Assembly (NCBI GenBank): GCA_028700625.1
Contig: JAQVSI010000009.1
Coordinates: 1 to 36,088, forward strand
Direction of reading: 5' to 3'
DNA: 36,088 nucleotides
Source: Candidatus Shapirobacteria bacterium
GTDB lineage: Bacteria > Patescibacteriota > Microgenomatia > UBA12405
Every line of letters begins with the position of its first letter. Position 1 is the first letter of the stretch. The notes under the pieces are model-generated. The model ran no database searches. It was given only the letters and a program-made list of their open reading frames with translations, and had not been told where the DNA came from. A program made the translations under genes and the position numbers. Positions 16,375 through 23,132 of this stretch are shown piece after piece.

Positions 16375-18423
16375 TTAATTTATCATTTTTTGTCTTTCTT
16401 TTATTTTTTCAATAAATTTTTTATTTTTAACTAAAAAACTATCATCCCTATTATTTTTTATAATAGCCATCCAAAGTTTGGATATATTTCTTTTAGACAA
16501 ATAACCATTTTTAATAATAAAATTTACAGCCTTATCTAAATTTTTTCCAGATAATTTATTATTTTCAATTGTATTAATTAAATCTCCAGCTGCTTCTTCT
16601 CCGCCTTTTTCAATAATTAATTCCAAAGCTCTTTCTAGATCATTACCTTTAAATGTATCTACATTTATACTTTTAATTAAAATTGAAGCTGTTGTATTAT
16701 CATCACCTTTATCAAAAACAAATTCCCAAATTTTGCCATAAGTAAAAAAATGATCATCATCACCGAACGCATTATTATAATAATCTGTATCATTTTTACT
16801 GTGAATATCTCTAATTTCATCACAGGCTGATGAAACAAAATATGCAGCTGTCTTTTTTTTACCTTTTTCATTAATAAATTTCCAAGCTTTATCCAGATTT
16901 TCTTCAGAAAGATATTTACCTACTAATCCATGAGCTAAATTTGTAGCTGCCGCTTCTCCCCCTTTTTGATTAATAAATCCCCAAACTTTATCTAGGTTTT
17001 TTTTAGATAAATTATTATCTCCTAATCTATGAGCTAAATTTGTAGCTGCCTCTTCACCACCTTTTTCATTAATAAATTTCCAAGCTTTGTTTAAACTTAA
17101 AGAAGATAAATCTTCATCTATAATTACCGAAACTAAGTTTATAGCAACTTTTTCTTGATCTTCTTTTTGAGTTAATTTATTAAAACATTTTAATTGATCT
17201 AATTTAGATTTAATCTCTTTAATTCTCGGATCTATTCTGTATCCAAAACCTTCAATTTTATCTCTTAATTCATAAATAAAAATAACATCATTTTCACTTA
17301 AATCAATATTATTATTTACCTTGTTATCAATTAATGTCAGTAAATTCATATCATGATCTTTTTTGTCAAATTTTTCTCCACCAGGTAATTGCTGATACTT
17401 TTCTTTAGCAATATCAGTCATATTACCTTCTAAGTTTTGATTTTTTTCAATACCTCTAACTTCAGCGACTTTTCCATTTTGCATTCTAATAGCAATTCTG
17501 GGAATAGTATTTAATCCTTTTTCATCTTTGGTGTAATAGACATAAAAATCACCACCATTTAATTGACTTCTAGCTACTCCTTCTCCAGCCGTACACCAAC
17601 CAGTGCCATGACCTTGAAGTGATTCAACCAAAGCAGTCGGATCATCACCTTGATTGAATTTAGTCCATTCACCTTCTGTCTTTTCTTTGTTTTCTTTAGA
17701 AGCAGAAGTGACTTTATCTATGGCAAAAGCATAAATTTTATCAAATCTAGCTATATCTAAAACTTTGTTTAATTCTTCTCCTTCTAATGTTTCACCTCTA
17801 AGATAACGTTGTTGTAAAACATCATAGGTGTAAGCTAAAGCTTCTCTGTTTAGGTCTGGAAAGATACTAGTACTGGTTTTAGTTCTTTTATTAAATTCAT
17901 GAGTGTCTTTATTGTAGTTTCCCATCTTAACTACATTTCTCATTACATAATACTTAAACCAAGAAAGATAACTAGTATCTTTATCGCTTAAATAATCTAT
18001 CCAAGTGTCTAGAGATTGTTTTTGATCATTGTAAAGTGTTTCTCCTATTTTTCTTCTGGTTTCTTGAGGAATATCTTTTGCTTCTTTAATATCTCTCAAA
18101 TCTCCACCTTGACCTCTTTCTTTGGCTATCTTAATTTGTAATTCAAAGTAAGAATCAGGAACATTATCTTTATCAATTAAAACTTCAGGGTAAAGAAATC
18201 TTTCAGTGAACAATTTAATGTTCCTTTCTTTGGTATCTTCATTTTGATTATCAAAGATATTTTCCAATCTATTTAAAAATACTTCATTTCTATCAGCTGG
18301 ATTATTAGGAGTTTTAATATCTTCTAATCTTTTCTTTTTATCAACTGATTTTTGAACTTGAGGAGACTTTTGTAAATCAGGATATTTAATATTAATAAAT
18401 TCACTACCACTTCGTTCAGACAT
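16375..18423 (-). CDS. Large hypothetical protein with PcfJ-like core and C-terminal helical repeats
   Basis: A 682-aa soluble protein without signal peptide. The central part (about residues 255-355) reads ESLQGHGTGWCTAG, then QLNGGDFYVYYTKDE, IPRIAIRMQNGKVAEVRGI and NQNLEGNM. The order Cys-centred motif, glycine-aspartate-aromatic strand, then gxvxxvRGxxNqxl resembles PcfJ-like proteins of plasmids, phages and CPR genomes, whose reaction is unknown. From about residue 440 on there are imperfect 33-35-aa repeats (LDKVWGFINQKGGEAAATN, LDKAWKFINEKG), likely helical pairs for protein binding. Four or more units are visible, the last ones degenerate. TAAGAT lies 6 nt before the ATG, supporting the start. 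Assignment to PcfJ is by eye and moderate. Confidence 0.72.
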   Translation of the reverse strand: MSERSGSEFINIKYPDLQKSPQVQKSVDKKKRLEDIKTPNNPADRNEVFLNRLENIFDNQNEDTKERNIKLFTERFLYPEVLIDKDNVPDSYFELQIKIAKERGQGGDLRDIKEAKDIPQETRRKIGETLYNDQKQSLDTWIDYLSDKDTSYLSWFKYYVMRNVVKMGNYNKDTHEFNKRTKTSTSIFPDLNREALAYTYDVLQQRYLRGETLEGEELNKVLDIARFDKIYAFAIDKVTSASKENKEKTEGEWTKFNQGDDPTALVESLQGHGTGWCTAGEGVARSQLNGGDFYVYYTKDEKGLNTIPRIAIRMQNGKVAEVRGIEKNQNLEGNMTDIAKEKYQQLPGGEKFDKKDHDMNLLTLIDNKVNNNIDLSENDVIFIYELRDKIEGFGYRIDPRIKEIKSKLDQLKCFNKLTQKEDQEKVAINLVSVIIDEDLSSLSLNKAWKFINEKGGEEAATNLAHRLGDNNLSKKNLDKVWGFINQKGGEAAATNLAHGLVGKYLSEENLDKAWKFINEKGKKKTAAYFVSSACDEIRDIHSKNDTDYYNNAFGDDDHFFTYGKIWEFVFDKGDDNTTASILIKSINVDTFKGNDLERALELIIEKGGEEAAGDLINTIENNKLSGKNLDKAVNFIIKNGYLSKRNISKLWMAIIKNNRDDSFLVKNKKFIEKIKERQKMIN

Positions 18424-18517
18424 AGATTAATCTTACACTAAAATTTAGTATTTTAGAACTTTCTTAAAACCTATTTTATGGGAATAATTATTACAAAATC
18501 ATCTCTGTTTTGTTTAG

Positions 18518-18588
18518 TTGCTCCGTATGGATTCGAACCACAATTAGTCGGTTCAGAGCCGACTGTCCTACCATTAGACGACAGAGCA
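18518..18588 (-). tRNA. tRNA-Gln (anticodon CTG)
   Basis: Read on the minus strand, a full cloverleaf folds. The acceptor stem is TGCTCTG / CGGAGCA (one G-T pair). The D arm contains GTCTAATGGTAGGAC. The anticodon stem is GTCGG / CCGAC around loop CTCTGAA, giving anticodon CTG (reads CAG). The variable loop has 4 nt. The T arm is TGTGG-TTCGAAT-CCATA. The discriminator is A and the 3' CCA is not encoded. It lies between the PcfJ-like gene and a damaged copy of its own 5' half. Confidence 0.93.
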
Positions 18589-18599
18589 TTAATTTATTA

Positions 18600-18713
18600 G
18601 ACTGTCCTATTTACCATGCCGTAGCTTCAGCGAAGGCTGGCCATTAGTCCCGATCCTTCGGATCGAGGATGCTCGGTCCATATTCAATCAGACCGGCAAC
18701 GACAGAGCATTAA
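18600..18713 (-). pseudogene. Broken copy of the tRNA-Gln 5' half carrying inserted palindromes
   Basis: The plus-strand 10-mer GACTGTCCTA at 18561-18570 recurs at 18600-18609. The 15-mer from 18578 to 18592 (acgacagagcattaa) recurs exactly at 18699-18713. In the intact gene these are about 7 nt apart; here about 90 nt separate them. The extra DNA includes gccgtagcttcagcgaagg (18618-18637), flanked by CCAT on both sides like a target duplication, and a CGATCC-TTC-GGATCG hairpin around 18650-18666. No complete cloverleaf can form. Confidence 0.65.
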
Positions 18714-18735
18714 AGACAACCTATTATACGACAAA

Positions 18736-18744
18736 TGTTATAAT
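18736..18744 (+). promoter_or_regulatory. Extended -10 (TGTTATAAT) of the 55-codon gene
   Basis: A perfect TATAAT at 18739-18744 has a TG one base upstream and lies 7 nt before the ATG at 18752. It is the best -10 match in the window and predicts a leaderless transcript. Confidence 0.6.
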
Positions 18745-18751
18745 CTAATTA

Positions 18752-18919
18752 ATGCAAACCGTTGAACAATTAACTCAAGATCTAAAATTAACGTCAGAAC
18801 AAACAAAAGCTATTGAAACTTATATAAACAGTCTTTTAATTGAACTTTTGGAAAGTATTAAACAAGATCACATCAAAAACTTTGAAGAGACCATCGATAA
18901 TCTTAGAGGTAACGCTTAG
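18752..18919 (+). CDS. Small helical protein of 55 aa, hypothetical
   Basis: The frame ATG 18752 to TAG 18917-18919 encodes MQTVEQLTQDLKLTSEQ, then TKAIETYINSLLIELLESI and a charged end NFEETIDNLRGNA. It is entirely polar/helical, consistent with a small coiled-coil or helical-hairpin protein. I know no family for it. The strong extended -10 directly upstream, the high-quality amino-acid composition (no AT-run artefacts) and the position in an otherwise empty gap argue it is real despite its size. Its last 17 nt overlap the 3' end of the MBL-fold gene on the other strand. Confidence 0.68.
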   Translation: MQTVEQLTQDLKLTSEQTKAIETYINSLLIELLESIKQDHIKNFEETIDNLRGNA

Positions 18920-19529
18920 ATTCTTTCTTAATTGTCGTTTCTTTTCCGTGCCCAGGTAAGACTAAAGTATTTTCATCTAATTTCATTAATTTTTTAAGAC
19001 TTTCAAATATTTTTTTAGTTGATCCATATTTAAAATCTGTTCTACCCCTAAATCCAGCAAATAATGTATCTCCAGAAAATAGTAATTTATTATTTTTTGA
19101 ATAAAAACACACACTACCTGGAGTGTGTCCTGGTGTTTTAATAATCTCTATTTTTTCTTTTCCCAATTCAAATTCTTTTTTTTCATTCAAATCAATATCT
19201 ATTTTAATAAAATTTGGTACCTGAATCTCTTTTTTTAAAAAGTGTTTAGCTGTCTCATCTTGCCTATCTAATAAAAAAGTATCTTCACTACTACAGCCAA
19301 AATCAACATTATAAATTAACTTTAAATCTAAAGCGCCAAGACAATGATCAAAATGACCATGAGTTAAATATATATATTTTACCTTTAATTTTTTACAACT
19401 TATTTCTTCACTAATACTGACTCCATCATCAGCAGGATCAATTACTAAACATTCTTTTGTTTTTTCTTCCCAGACCAAATAACAGTTGGTTTCTAATTCT
19501 CCAATCACTATTTTTTCATAATTAAGCAT
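18903..19529 (-). CDS. MBL-fold metallo-hydrolase (glyoxalase II-like)
   Basis: A 208-aa protein of the metallo-beta-lactamase fold. The metal-binding motif is THGHFDHCLGALDL (H-x-H-x-D-H). Further ligands come from IIKTPGHTPGSVCF, the LLFSGDTLFAG aspartate and the LVLPGHGKET histidine. The start MLNYEKIVIGELETNCYLVW is the typical N-terminus of the YcbL / glyoxalase-II-like group (about 210 aa). The substrate is likely a thioester such as a hydroxyacyl conjugate, but cannot be told from sequence. TGGTAAAAT ends 5 nt before the ATG. Divergent from the RRM gene, convergent with the 55-aa gene. Confidence 0.9.
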   Translation of the reverse strand: MLNYEKIVIGELETNCYLVWEEKTKECLVIDPADDGVSISEEISCKKLKVKYIYLTHGHFDHCLGALDLKLIYNVDFGCSSEDTFLLDRQDETAKHFLKKEIQVPNFIKIDIDLNEKKEFELGKEKIEIIKTPGHTPGSVCFYSKNNKLLFSGDTLFAGFRGRTDFKYGSTKKIFESLKKLMKLDENTLVLPGHGKETTIKKESKRYL

Positions 19530-19534
19530 TATTG

Positions 19535-19551
19535 ATTTTACCAGGTATAAT
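19535..19551. promoter_or_regulatory. Divergent -10 boxes of the MBL and RRM genes
   Basis: The minus-strand TGGTAAAAT has its hexamer at 19535-19540, 5 nt from the MBL start. The plus-strand TATAAT at 19546-19551 lies 10 nt from the RRM start. Only 5 bp separate the hexamers, so the two promoters cannot easily be occupied at once. Confidence 0.5.
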
Positions 19552-19561
19552 ATGAGTATCT

Positions 19562-20266
19562 ATGTCGTCATCAAAACCTGTCTCAAAACGCCTATTCATC
19601 GGCAGTTTACCTTATCGCTTCAGCGAAGGTGAACTTTTAACTCTTTTTATCACTGAAGGTAAAATTGTCTCAATTAAAATAGTTAATAATCGTTGGGGTC
19701 GAAGCCGTGGCATTGCTTATGTTGAATATGAAAATTTAAACGATGCTGTTCGTGCCAAAGAAAAATATCATAATTACTATCTTGTCGATCGTACTATTAT
19801 TGTCGATTACGCCGAACCCGATCCATTTTTAACCGAAGAAGGTCGTGCTCGTCATGAAGAAGCTTTAAAAGATCATCCAAACCGTCGTCAATCTCAGGTT
19901 TTTCTTCCTCATCCCGACAGTGATGTTAATGATTATCGTAGTCAAAAAAAATCCTTTGATAATCGTCAATATCCACCTCGTCAGAATGAACAGAAAAAAG
20001 CTCGTGAATACAAAGGTGGTAAACCAGTCTTTAATTCCCTTGGTCGATCTTTAAATAAAAATAAGACAGGGGAATATATGCCAAAGTTTTTTCCAGAAGT
20101 TGAATCTTCTCCAAACAAGAAAAAATTTAGACCAAAGAAAGGTCAAAAACCAGAATACAAATCAAGTTCAGATCTTCATGTTCGAACCTCAGTTTTCAAG
20201 CAACGTAATTTTGGTTCCAAAGTCGGTGCCAAGTTCGACTTCAAATCAAAAAAAAGAACTAGATAA
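19562..20266 (+). CDS. RNA-binding protein with one RRM and a basic disordered tail
   Basis: Residues about 9-87 form a single RRM: RNP2 is RLFIGSLPY and RNP1 is RSRGIAYVEY, spaced normally. Bacterial RRM proteins of this kind (cyanobacterial Rbp type and CPR homologues) bind RNA, often as cold-shock or mRNA-associated factors. Residues about 95-234 are low in hydrophobics and rich in Lys, Arg, Gln, Asn and Pro (NKKKFRPKKGQKPEYK; FDFKSKKRTR at the end), suggesting a disordered RNA-binding tail like that of cold-shock and DEAD-box proteins. The ATG at 19562 follows a TATAAT by 10 nt. Downstream, a palindromic element separates it from dus. Confidence 0.88.
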   Translation: MSSSKPVSKRLFIGSLPYRFSEGELLTLFITEGKIVSIKIVNNRWGRSRGIAYVEYENLNDAVRAKEKYHNYYLVDRTIIVDYAEPDPFLTEEGRARHEEALKDHPNRRQSQVFLPHPDSDVNDYRSQKKSFDNRQYPPRQNEQKKAREYKGGKPVFNSLGRSLNKNKTGEYMPKFFPEVESSPNKKKFRPKKGQKPEYKSSSDLHVRTSVFKQRNFGSKVGAKFDFKSKKRTR

Positions 20267-20267
20267 A

Positions 20268-20305
20268 GCCGCCCTGTCAAGGGAGGTGCCTGAAGGGCGG
20301 AGGGT
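20268..20305. repeat. REP-like palindromic element upstream of dus
   Basis: The element starts 2 nt after the RRM stop. CCGCCCT (in the left arm) pairs with AGGGCGG (20293-20300 region), and an inner CCCTGTCAAGGG hairpin is present. It ends GGAGGG followed by TTTTAATATT and the dus ATG at 20315, so the GGAGGG is where a Shine-Dalgarno would be. Same family as 12565 and 14427. Confidence 0.7.
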
Positions 20306-20314
20306 TTTAATATT

Positions 20315-21370
20315 ATGAATTTTTTAAATAAATTACCAATTATCACTCTTTCCCCAATGGACGGAATTACTGACGAAGCTTTTCGTTTATTGCAAACTGA
20401 AATTGCTAAACCAGAATTAATCTTTACTGAATTTGTTAGTGCCGAGGGTATTAGTCATGGTGGAGTTAAACTTTACGATACTCTTTTGTTTTCGTCTAAA
20501 GAACGTCCAATTATTGGACAATTATTTGGTAAAAATCCAGAAAGTTTTTACAAATCCGCTATCATTCTTTGCGAATTAGGCTTTGATGGAATTGACATAA
20601 ATATGGGCTGTCCAGCCAAAACTGTTACTCAAAATGGTAGTGGGGCGGCTCTAATTGGTAAACCAGATTTAGCGGTCGAGATAATTAAAGCTACTAAAAA
20701 GGGGATTAATGATTGGTTTACTGGCAAAACTGGGGTGTCTGATATTAGTCTTAATCAAAAAACTTTAGATGTAATTAATCGAAATAAAAAATATTCTAGC
20801 ATTGTAGAGACGTATTGCAATACGTCTCTACTTAAAAAAAATAAACCTACAGTTTCAGTAAAAACAAGACTCGGCATCACTGAATCAATTATCGATTCTT
20901 GGGCACTAATTTTATTGGCTCAAGATTTGGATTTTTTAACCATTCACGGTCGAACTTTAAAACAAGGTTACGCTGGCACTGCCGATTGGGCTGAAATTGC
21001 CAAAGTTGTTAAATTAGCCAAAAATACTAAAACCAAAATTTTTGGTAATGGTGATATTGAATCAAAATCTCAAGCTTTAGAATTTTGCCAAAAATACGGC
21101 GTTAATGGTGTGTTAATTGGTCGCTCGGCCTGTGGTAATCCTTGGTGCTTTACCGACCATATTGCCACTCCAAAAGAAAGATTCTCTGCCATGCTTTTAC
21201 ATGCTCAATTTTTTACCGAAGTTTTTCCTCATCGTCGTTTTGATAGTCTTCGTAAAAATTTCTTATTTTATGCCTCTGGTTTGACCAATGCCAAACAATT
21301 AAGAACTAAATTAGTTCGATTAAATTCAATTAAAGACCTTTTGGCGCTTGAAGACGACTTTTTATCTTGA
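20315..21370 (+). CDS. dus: tRNA-dihydrouridine synthase (DusB-like)
   Basis: FMN/NADPH-dependent reduction of uridine to dihydrouridine in the tRNA D loop. TIM-barrel signatures: ITLSPMDGITDEAFR (FMN site), FTEFVSAEGI, DGIDINMGCPAKTVTQNGSGAALI with the catalytic Cys, VSVKTRLGI, FLTIHGRTLKQGYAG, IFGNGDIES and GVLIGRSACGNPW. Between IIKATKKG and PTVSVKTR there is an insertion of about 50 residues relative to ordinary Dus proteins, where only a few residues are expected. Part of it (residues 164-173) is encoded by a 28-bp perfect DNA palindrome. The insertion probably forms a surface loop, since all catalytic motifs are intact. It ends in TGA and just touches the next coding region. Confidence 0.93.
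   Translation: MNFLNKLPIITLSPMDGITDEAFRLLQTEIAKPELIFTEFVSAEGISHGGVKLYDTLLFSSKERPIIGQLFGKNPESFYKSAIILCELGFDGIDINMGCPAKTVTQNGSGAALIGKPDLAVEIIKATKKGINDWFTGKTGVSDISLNQKTLDVINRNKKYSSIVETYCNTSLLKKNKPTVSVKTRLGITESIIDSWALILLAQDLDFLTIHGRTLKQGYAGTADWAEIAKVVKLAKNTKTKIFGNGDIESKSQALEFCQKYGVNGVLIGRSACGNPWCFTDHIATPKERFSAMLLHAQFFTEVFPHRRFDSLRKNFLFYASGLTNAKQLRTKLVRLNSIKDLLALEDDFLS
20804..20831. repeat. 28-bp perfect palindrome inside dus
   Basis: Half-site GTAGAGACGTATTG (20804-20817) is followed directly by its exact reverse complement (20818-20831), with no spacer. It is read in frame by dus as VETYCNTSLL. The GTAGAGACG...CGTCTCTAC pattern recalls dispersed palindromes common in cyanobacterial genomes. Confidence 0.8.
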
Positions 21371-21384
21371 TAAAGTTAAAAGGT

Positions 21385-21801
21385 ATGTCAAACGAAAACC
21401 AAAATTTAAATCCAAATCAAGTAGCCAACCTATTAAATATCGAGTCTCTCATCAATGCTTCCACTGCCAGATTTGATACTCTAAACAAAGAATATCAAGA
21501 TCAAAAATCTCAGCTCGATTCTATTTTTGAGAGCGATGTTGAATATCAAGAGGTCGCCCAGGAAGCTCAAAAACAAAGCAAGCTTAAAACTATTGCTAAA
21601 CAAAAAGTTATGGTTCGTTCTGAATGTACTCAATTAGTCGAAAAAATTAAAGATGCCCAAATTCAAATTAGAGAATTAAAAACTGCTATGTCTGATTATT
21701 TAGCTCAATATGTTGTCTTATCAGGTACAAATCAAATTGAAGGACCAGATGGTGTTCTTCGTCAAATTATTTACAGTGCCAAATTAGTTAAAACTAAATA
21801 A
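21385..21801 (+). CDS. Small coiled-coil protein, hypothetical
   Basis: A 138-aa soluble protein starting MSNENQNLNPNQVANLL. Residues about 20-110 are rich in Lys, Gln and Glu with heptad-like spacing (YQDQKSQLDSIF, VEKIKDAQIQIRELK), predicting a long coiled coil. The C-terminus (YVVLSGTNQIEGPDGVLRQII) looks like a short beta segment. No family recognised. The ATG at 21385, preceded by AAAAGG a few nt upstream, is chosen over a TTG at 21367 that would overlap the dus stop. It is probably cotranscribed with dus. The trxA promoter sits just after its stop. Confidence 0.75.
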   Translation: MSNENQNLNPNQVANLLNIESLINASTARFDTLNKEYQDQKSQLDSIFESDVEYQEVAQEAQKQSKLKTIAKQKVMVRSECTQLVEKIKDAQIQIRELKTAMSDYLAQYVVLSGTNQIEGPDGVLRQIIYSAKLVKTK

Positions 21802-21803
21802 GG

Positions 21804-21809
21804 TATAAT
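21804..21809 (+). promoter_or_regulatory. -10 box (TATAAT) of trxA
   Basis: A consensus TATAAT lies 3 nt after the stop of the coiled-coil gene and 8 nt before the trxA ATG. No Shine-Dalgarno is present, so a leaderless trxA message is likely. Confidence 0.6.
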
Positions 21810-21817
21810 ATAAATCT

Positions 21818-22129
21818 ATGATCAACCTAACTAAAGAAAATTTTAAAACTGAAGTTCTAGATTTTAAAGGTAAAGTTTTAGTTGATTTTTGGGCTCCTTG
21901 GTGCGGTCCTTGTCAGATGCTAACTCCAATAATGGAAGAACTTAGTACTGAAATGAATTCTGTTGTTAAAATTGCTAAGGTAAATGTTGATGAACAACAA
22001 AATTTAGCAACCCAATATAGTGTTTCTTCAATTCCTATGGTCATCTTATTTAAAGATGGCCAAATGGTCGATACTTTAATTGGCTTTAGGCAAAAAGAAG
22101 ATTATATTAATGCCATCAATAAGGCATAA
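21818..22129 (+). CDS. trxA: Thioredoxin
   Basis: A 103-aa single-domain thioredoxin. The active site is FWAPWCGPCQML (WCGPC) and the cis-proline is in SSIPMVILFKDG; KVNVDEQQNLATQYSV matches the family's third strand region. Cytoplasmic dithiol reductant for reductases and repair enzymes. No thioredoxin reductase is in the window. Three bases separate it from rlmN, so the two are likely cotranscribed from the TATAAT at 21804. Confidence 0.96.
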   Translation: MINLTKENFKTEVLDFKGKVLVDFWAPWCGPCQMLTPIMEELSTEMNSVVKIAKVNVDEQQNLATQYSVSSIPMVILFKDGQMVDTLIGFRQKEDYINAINKA

Positions 22130-22132
22130 TCA

Positions 22133-23125
22133 ATGGATTTATCTCTTCTTAAAAAAACATTGGATGAATTAGAACTTCCTTCGTTTCGCTATCGTCAAAT
22201 AGTTAAAAACTATTATTCAGGTCGTTATCTAAATTTTGATCAGATGACTGATCTTTCTCTCGATCTTCGTCAAAAACTTTCTCAAACTTTTTCTTTATTA
22301 TCAATTTCAGAAGAAACTGTTGTTGGTGACGAATCAACTCAAAAAGCTCTTTTGAAACTTTCTGATGGTCAAAAAATTGAATCAGTTTTCATGGACTATG
22401 AAGATTGGTTAACTGTCTGTGTCTCTAGTCAAGTCGGTTGTCCTCTTGCTTGTTCTTTTTGTGCCACGGGTAAAATGGGTTTTAAAAGAAATTTAATAGC
22501 TGGAGAAATTGTTGATCAAATCTTATATTGGAATCAAAAAATTTACCCAAAATATATTGGCCGAGTTGTTTTTATGGGTATGGGTGAACCTTTTTTAAAT
22601 TGGGAAAATGTACTTGAAGCCATCAATATTATTAACTCTAAAGATGGGTTAAATATCGGTGCTAGAAAAATTAGTATTTCTACTGCTGGTGTTGTTAATA
22701 AAATTATTGAATTTGCCAATTTAGATATCCAAATTAATTTAGCCGTTTCTCTTCATTCGGTCGATCAAAAAACTAGAGAATCTTTTATGCCAATTGCTAA
22801 AAAATATTCTTTACTAGAGTTAAAAAACGCCTGTAATTATTATGTTGGCAAAACCAATCGTCAATTGTTTTTTGAATATGCTTTAATGAGTGAAAATACC
22901 AGTCAAAACGATGCTAAATTATTAGTCAATTTTATAAAATCAAACCGTCTTTTCTTTTTAAACTTAATACCACTTAATTTAGTTGATGGCGGTATGACTC
23001 CAGCCACAAAAAAACAACAAGAATTTTTCATAGATTATTTAAATAAATTTGGCGTGGAATATTCTCTTCGTCGATCCTTTGGTCAAAAGCTCAATGCTGC
23101 TTGTGGTCAATTAGCTACTGTATAA
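22133..23125 (+). CDS. rlmN: Dual-specificity rRNA/tRNA (adenine-C2)-methyltransferase RlmN
   Basis: Radical-SAM enzyme making m2A2503 in 23S rRNA and m2A37 in some tRNAs. The [4Fe-4S] motif is VGCPLACSFCATG (CxxxCxxC). SAM-binding GMGEP and ISISTAGVV follow, along with the SLHSVDQKTRESFMPI helix. The C-terminal NAACGQLA carries the Cys that attacks the methylated intermediate. At 330 aa it is full-length. It follows trxA by 3 nt, and its TAA stop is embedded in the -10 box of obg. Confidence 0.96.
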   Translation: MDLSLLKKTLDELELPSFRYRQIVKNYYSGRYLNFDQMTDLSLDLRQKLSQTFSLLSISEETVVGDESTQKALLKLSDGQKIESVFMDYEDWLTVCVSSQVGCPLACSFCATGKMGFKRNLIAGEIVDQILYWNQKIYPKYIGRVVFMGMGEPFLNWENVLEAINIINSKDGLNIGARKISISTAGVVNKIIEFANLDIQINLAVSLHSVDQKTRESFMPIAKKYSLLELKNACNYYVGKTNRQLFFEYALMSENTSQNDAKLLVNFIKSNRLFFLNLIPLNLVDGGMTPATKKQQEFFIDYLNKFGVEYSLRRSFGQKLNAACGQLATV

Positions 23126-23126
23126 T
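23121..23126 (+). promoter_or_regulatory. -10 box (TATAAT) of obg, overlapping the rlmN stop
   Basis: A perfect TATAAT whose internal TAA (23123-23125) is the rlmN stop codon. It lies 6 nt before the obg ATG at 23133, predicting leaderless obg transcription. Confidence 0.6.
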
Positions 23127-23132
23127 ACACTC

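Noticed and set aside
19612-19634. Match of gcttcagcgaagg in the RRM gene to the palindrome in the broken tRNA copy
   Set aside because: The translated segment (YRFSEGEL) is a normal part of the RRM fold, so the 13-nt match is probably chance.
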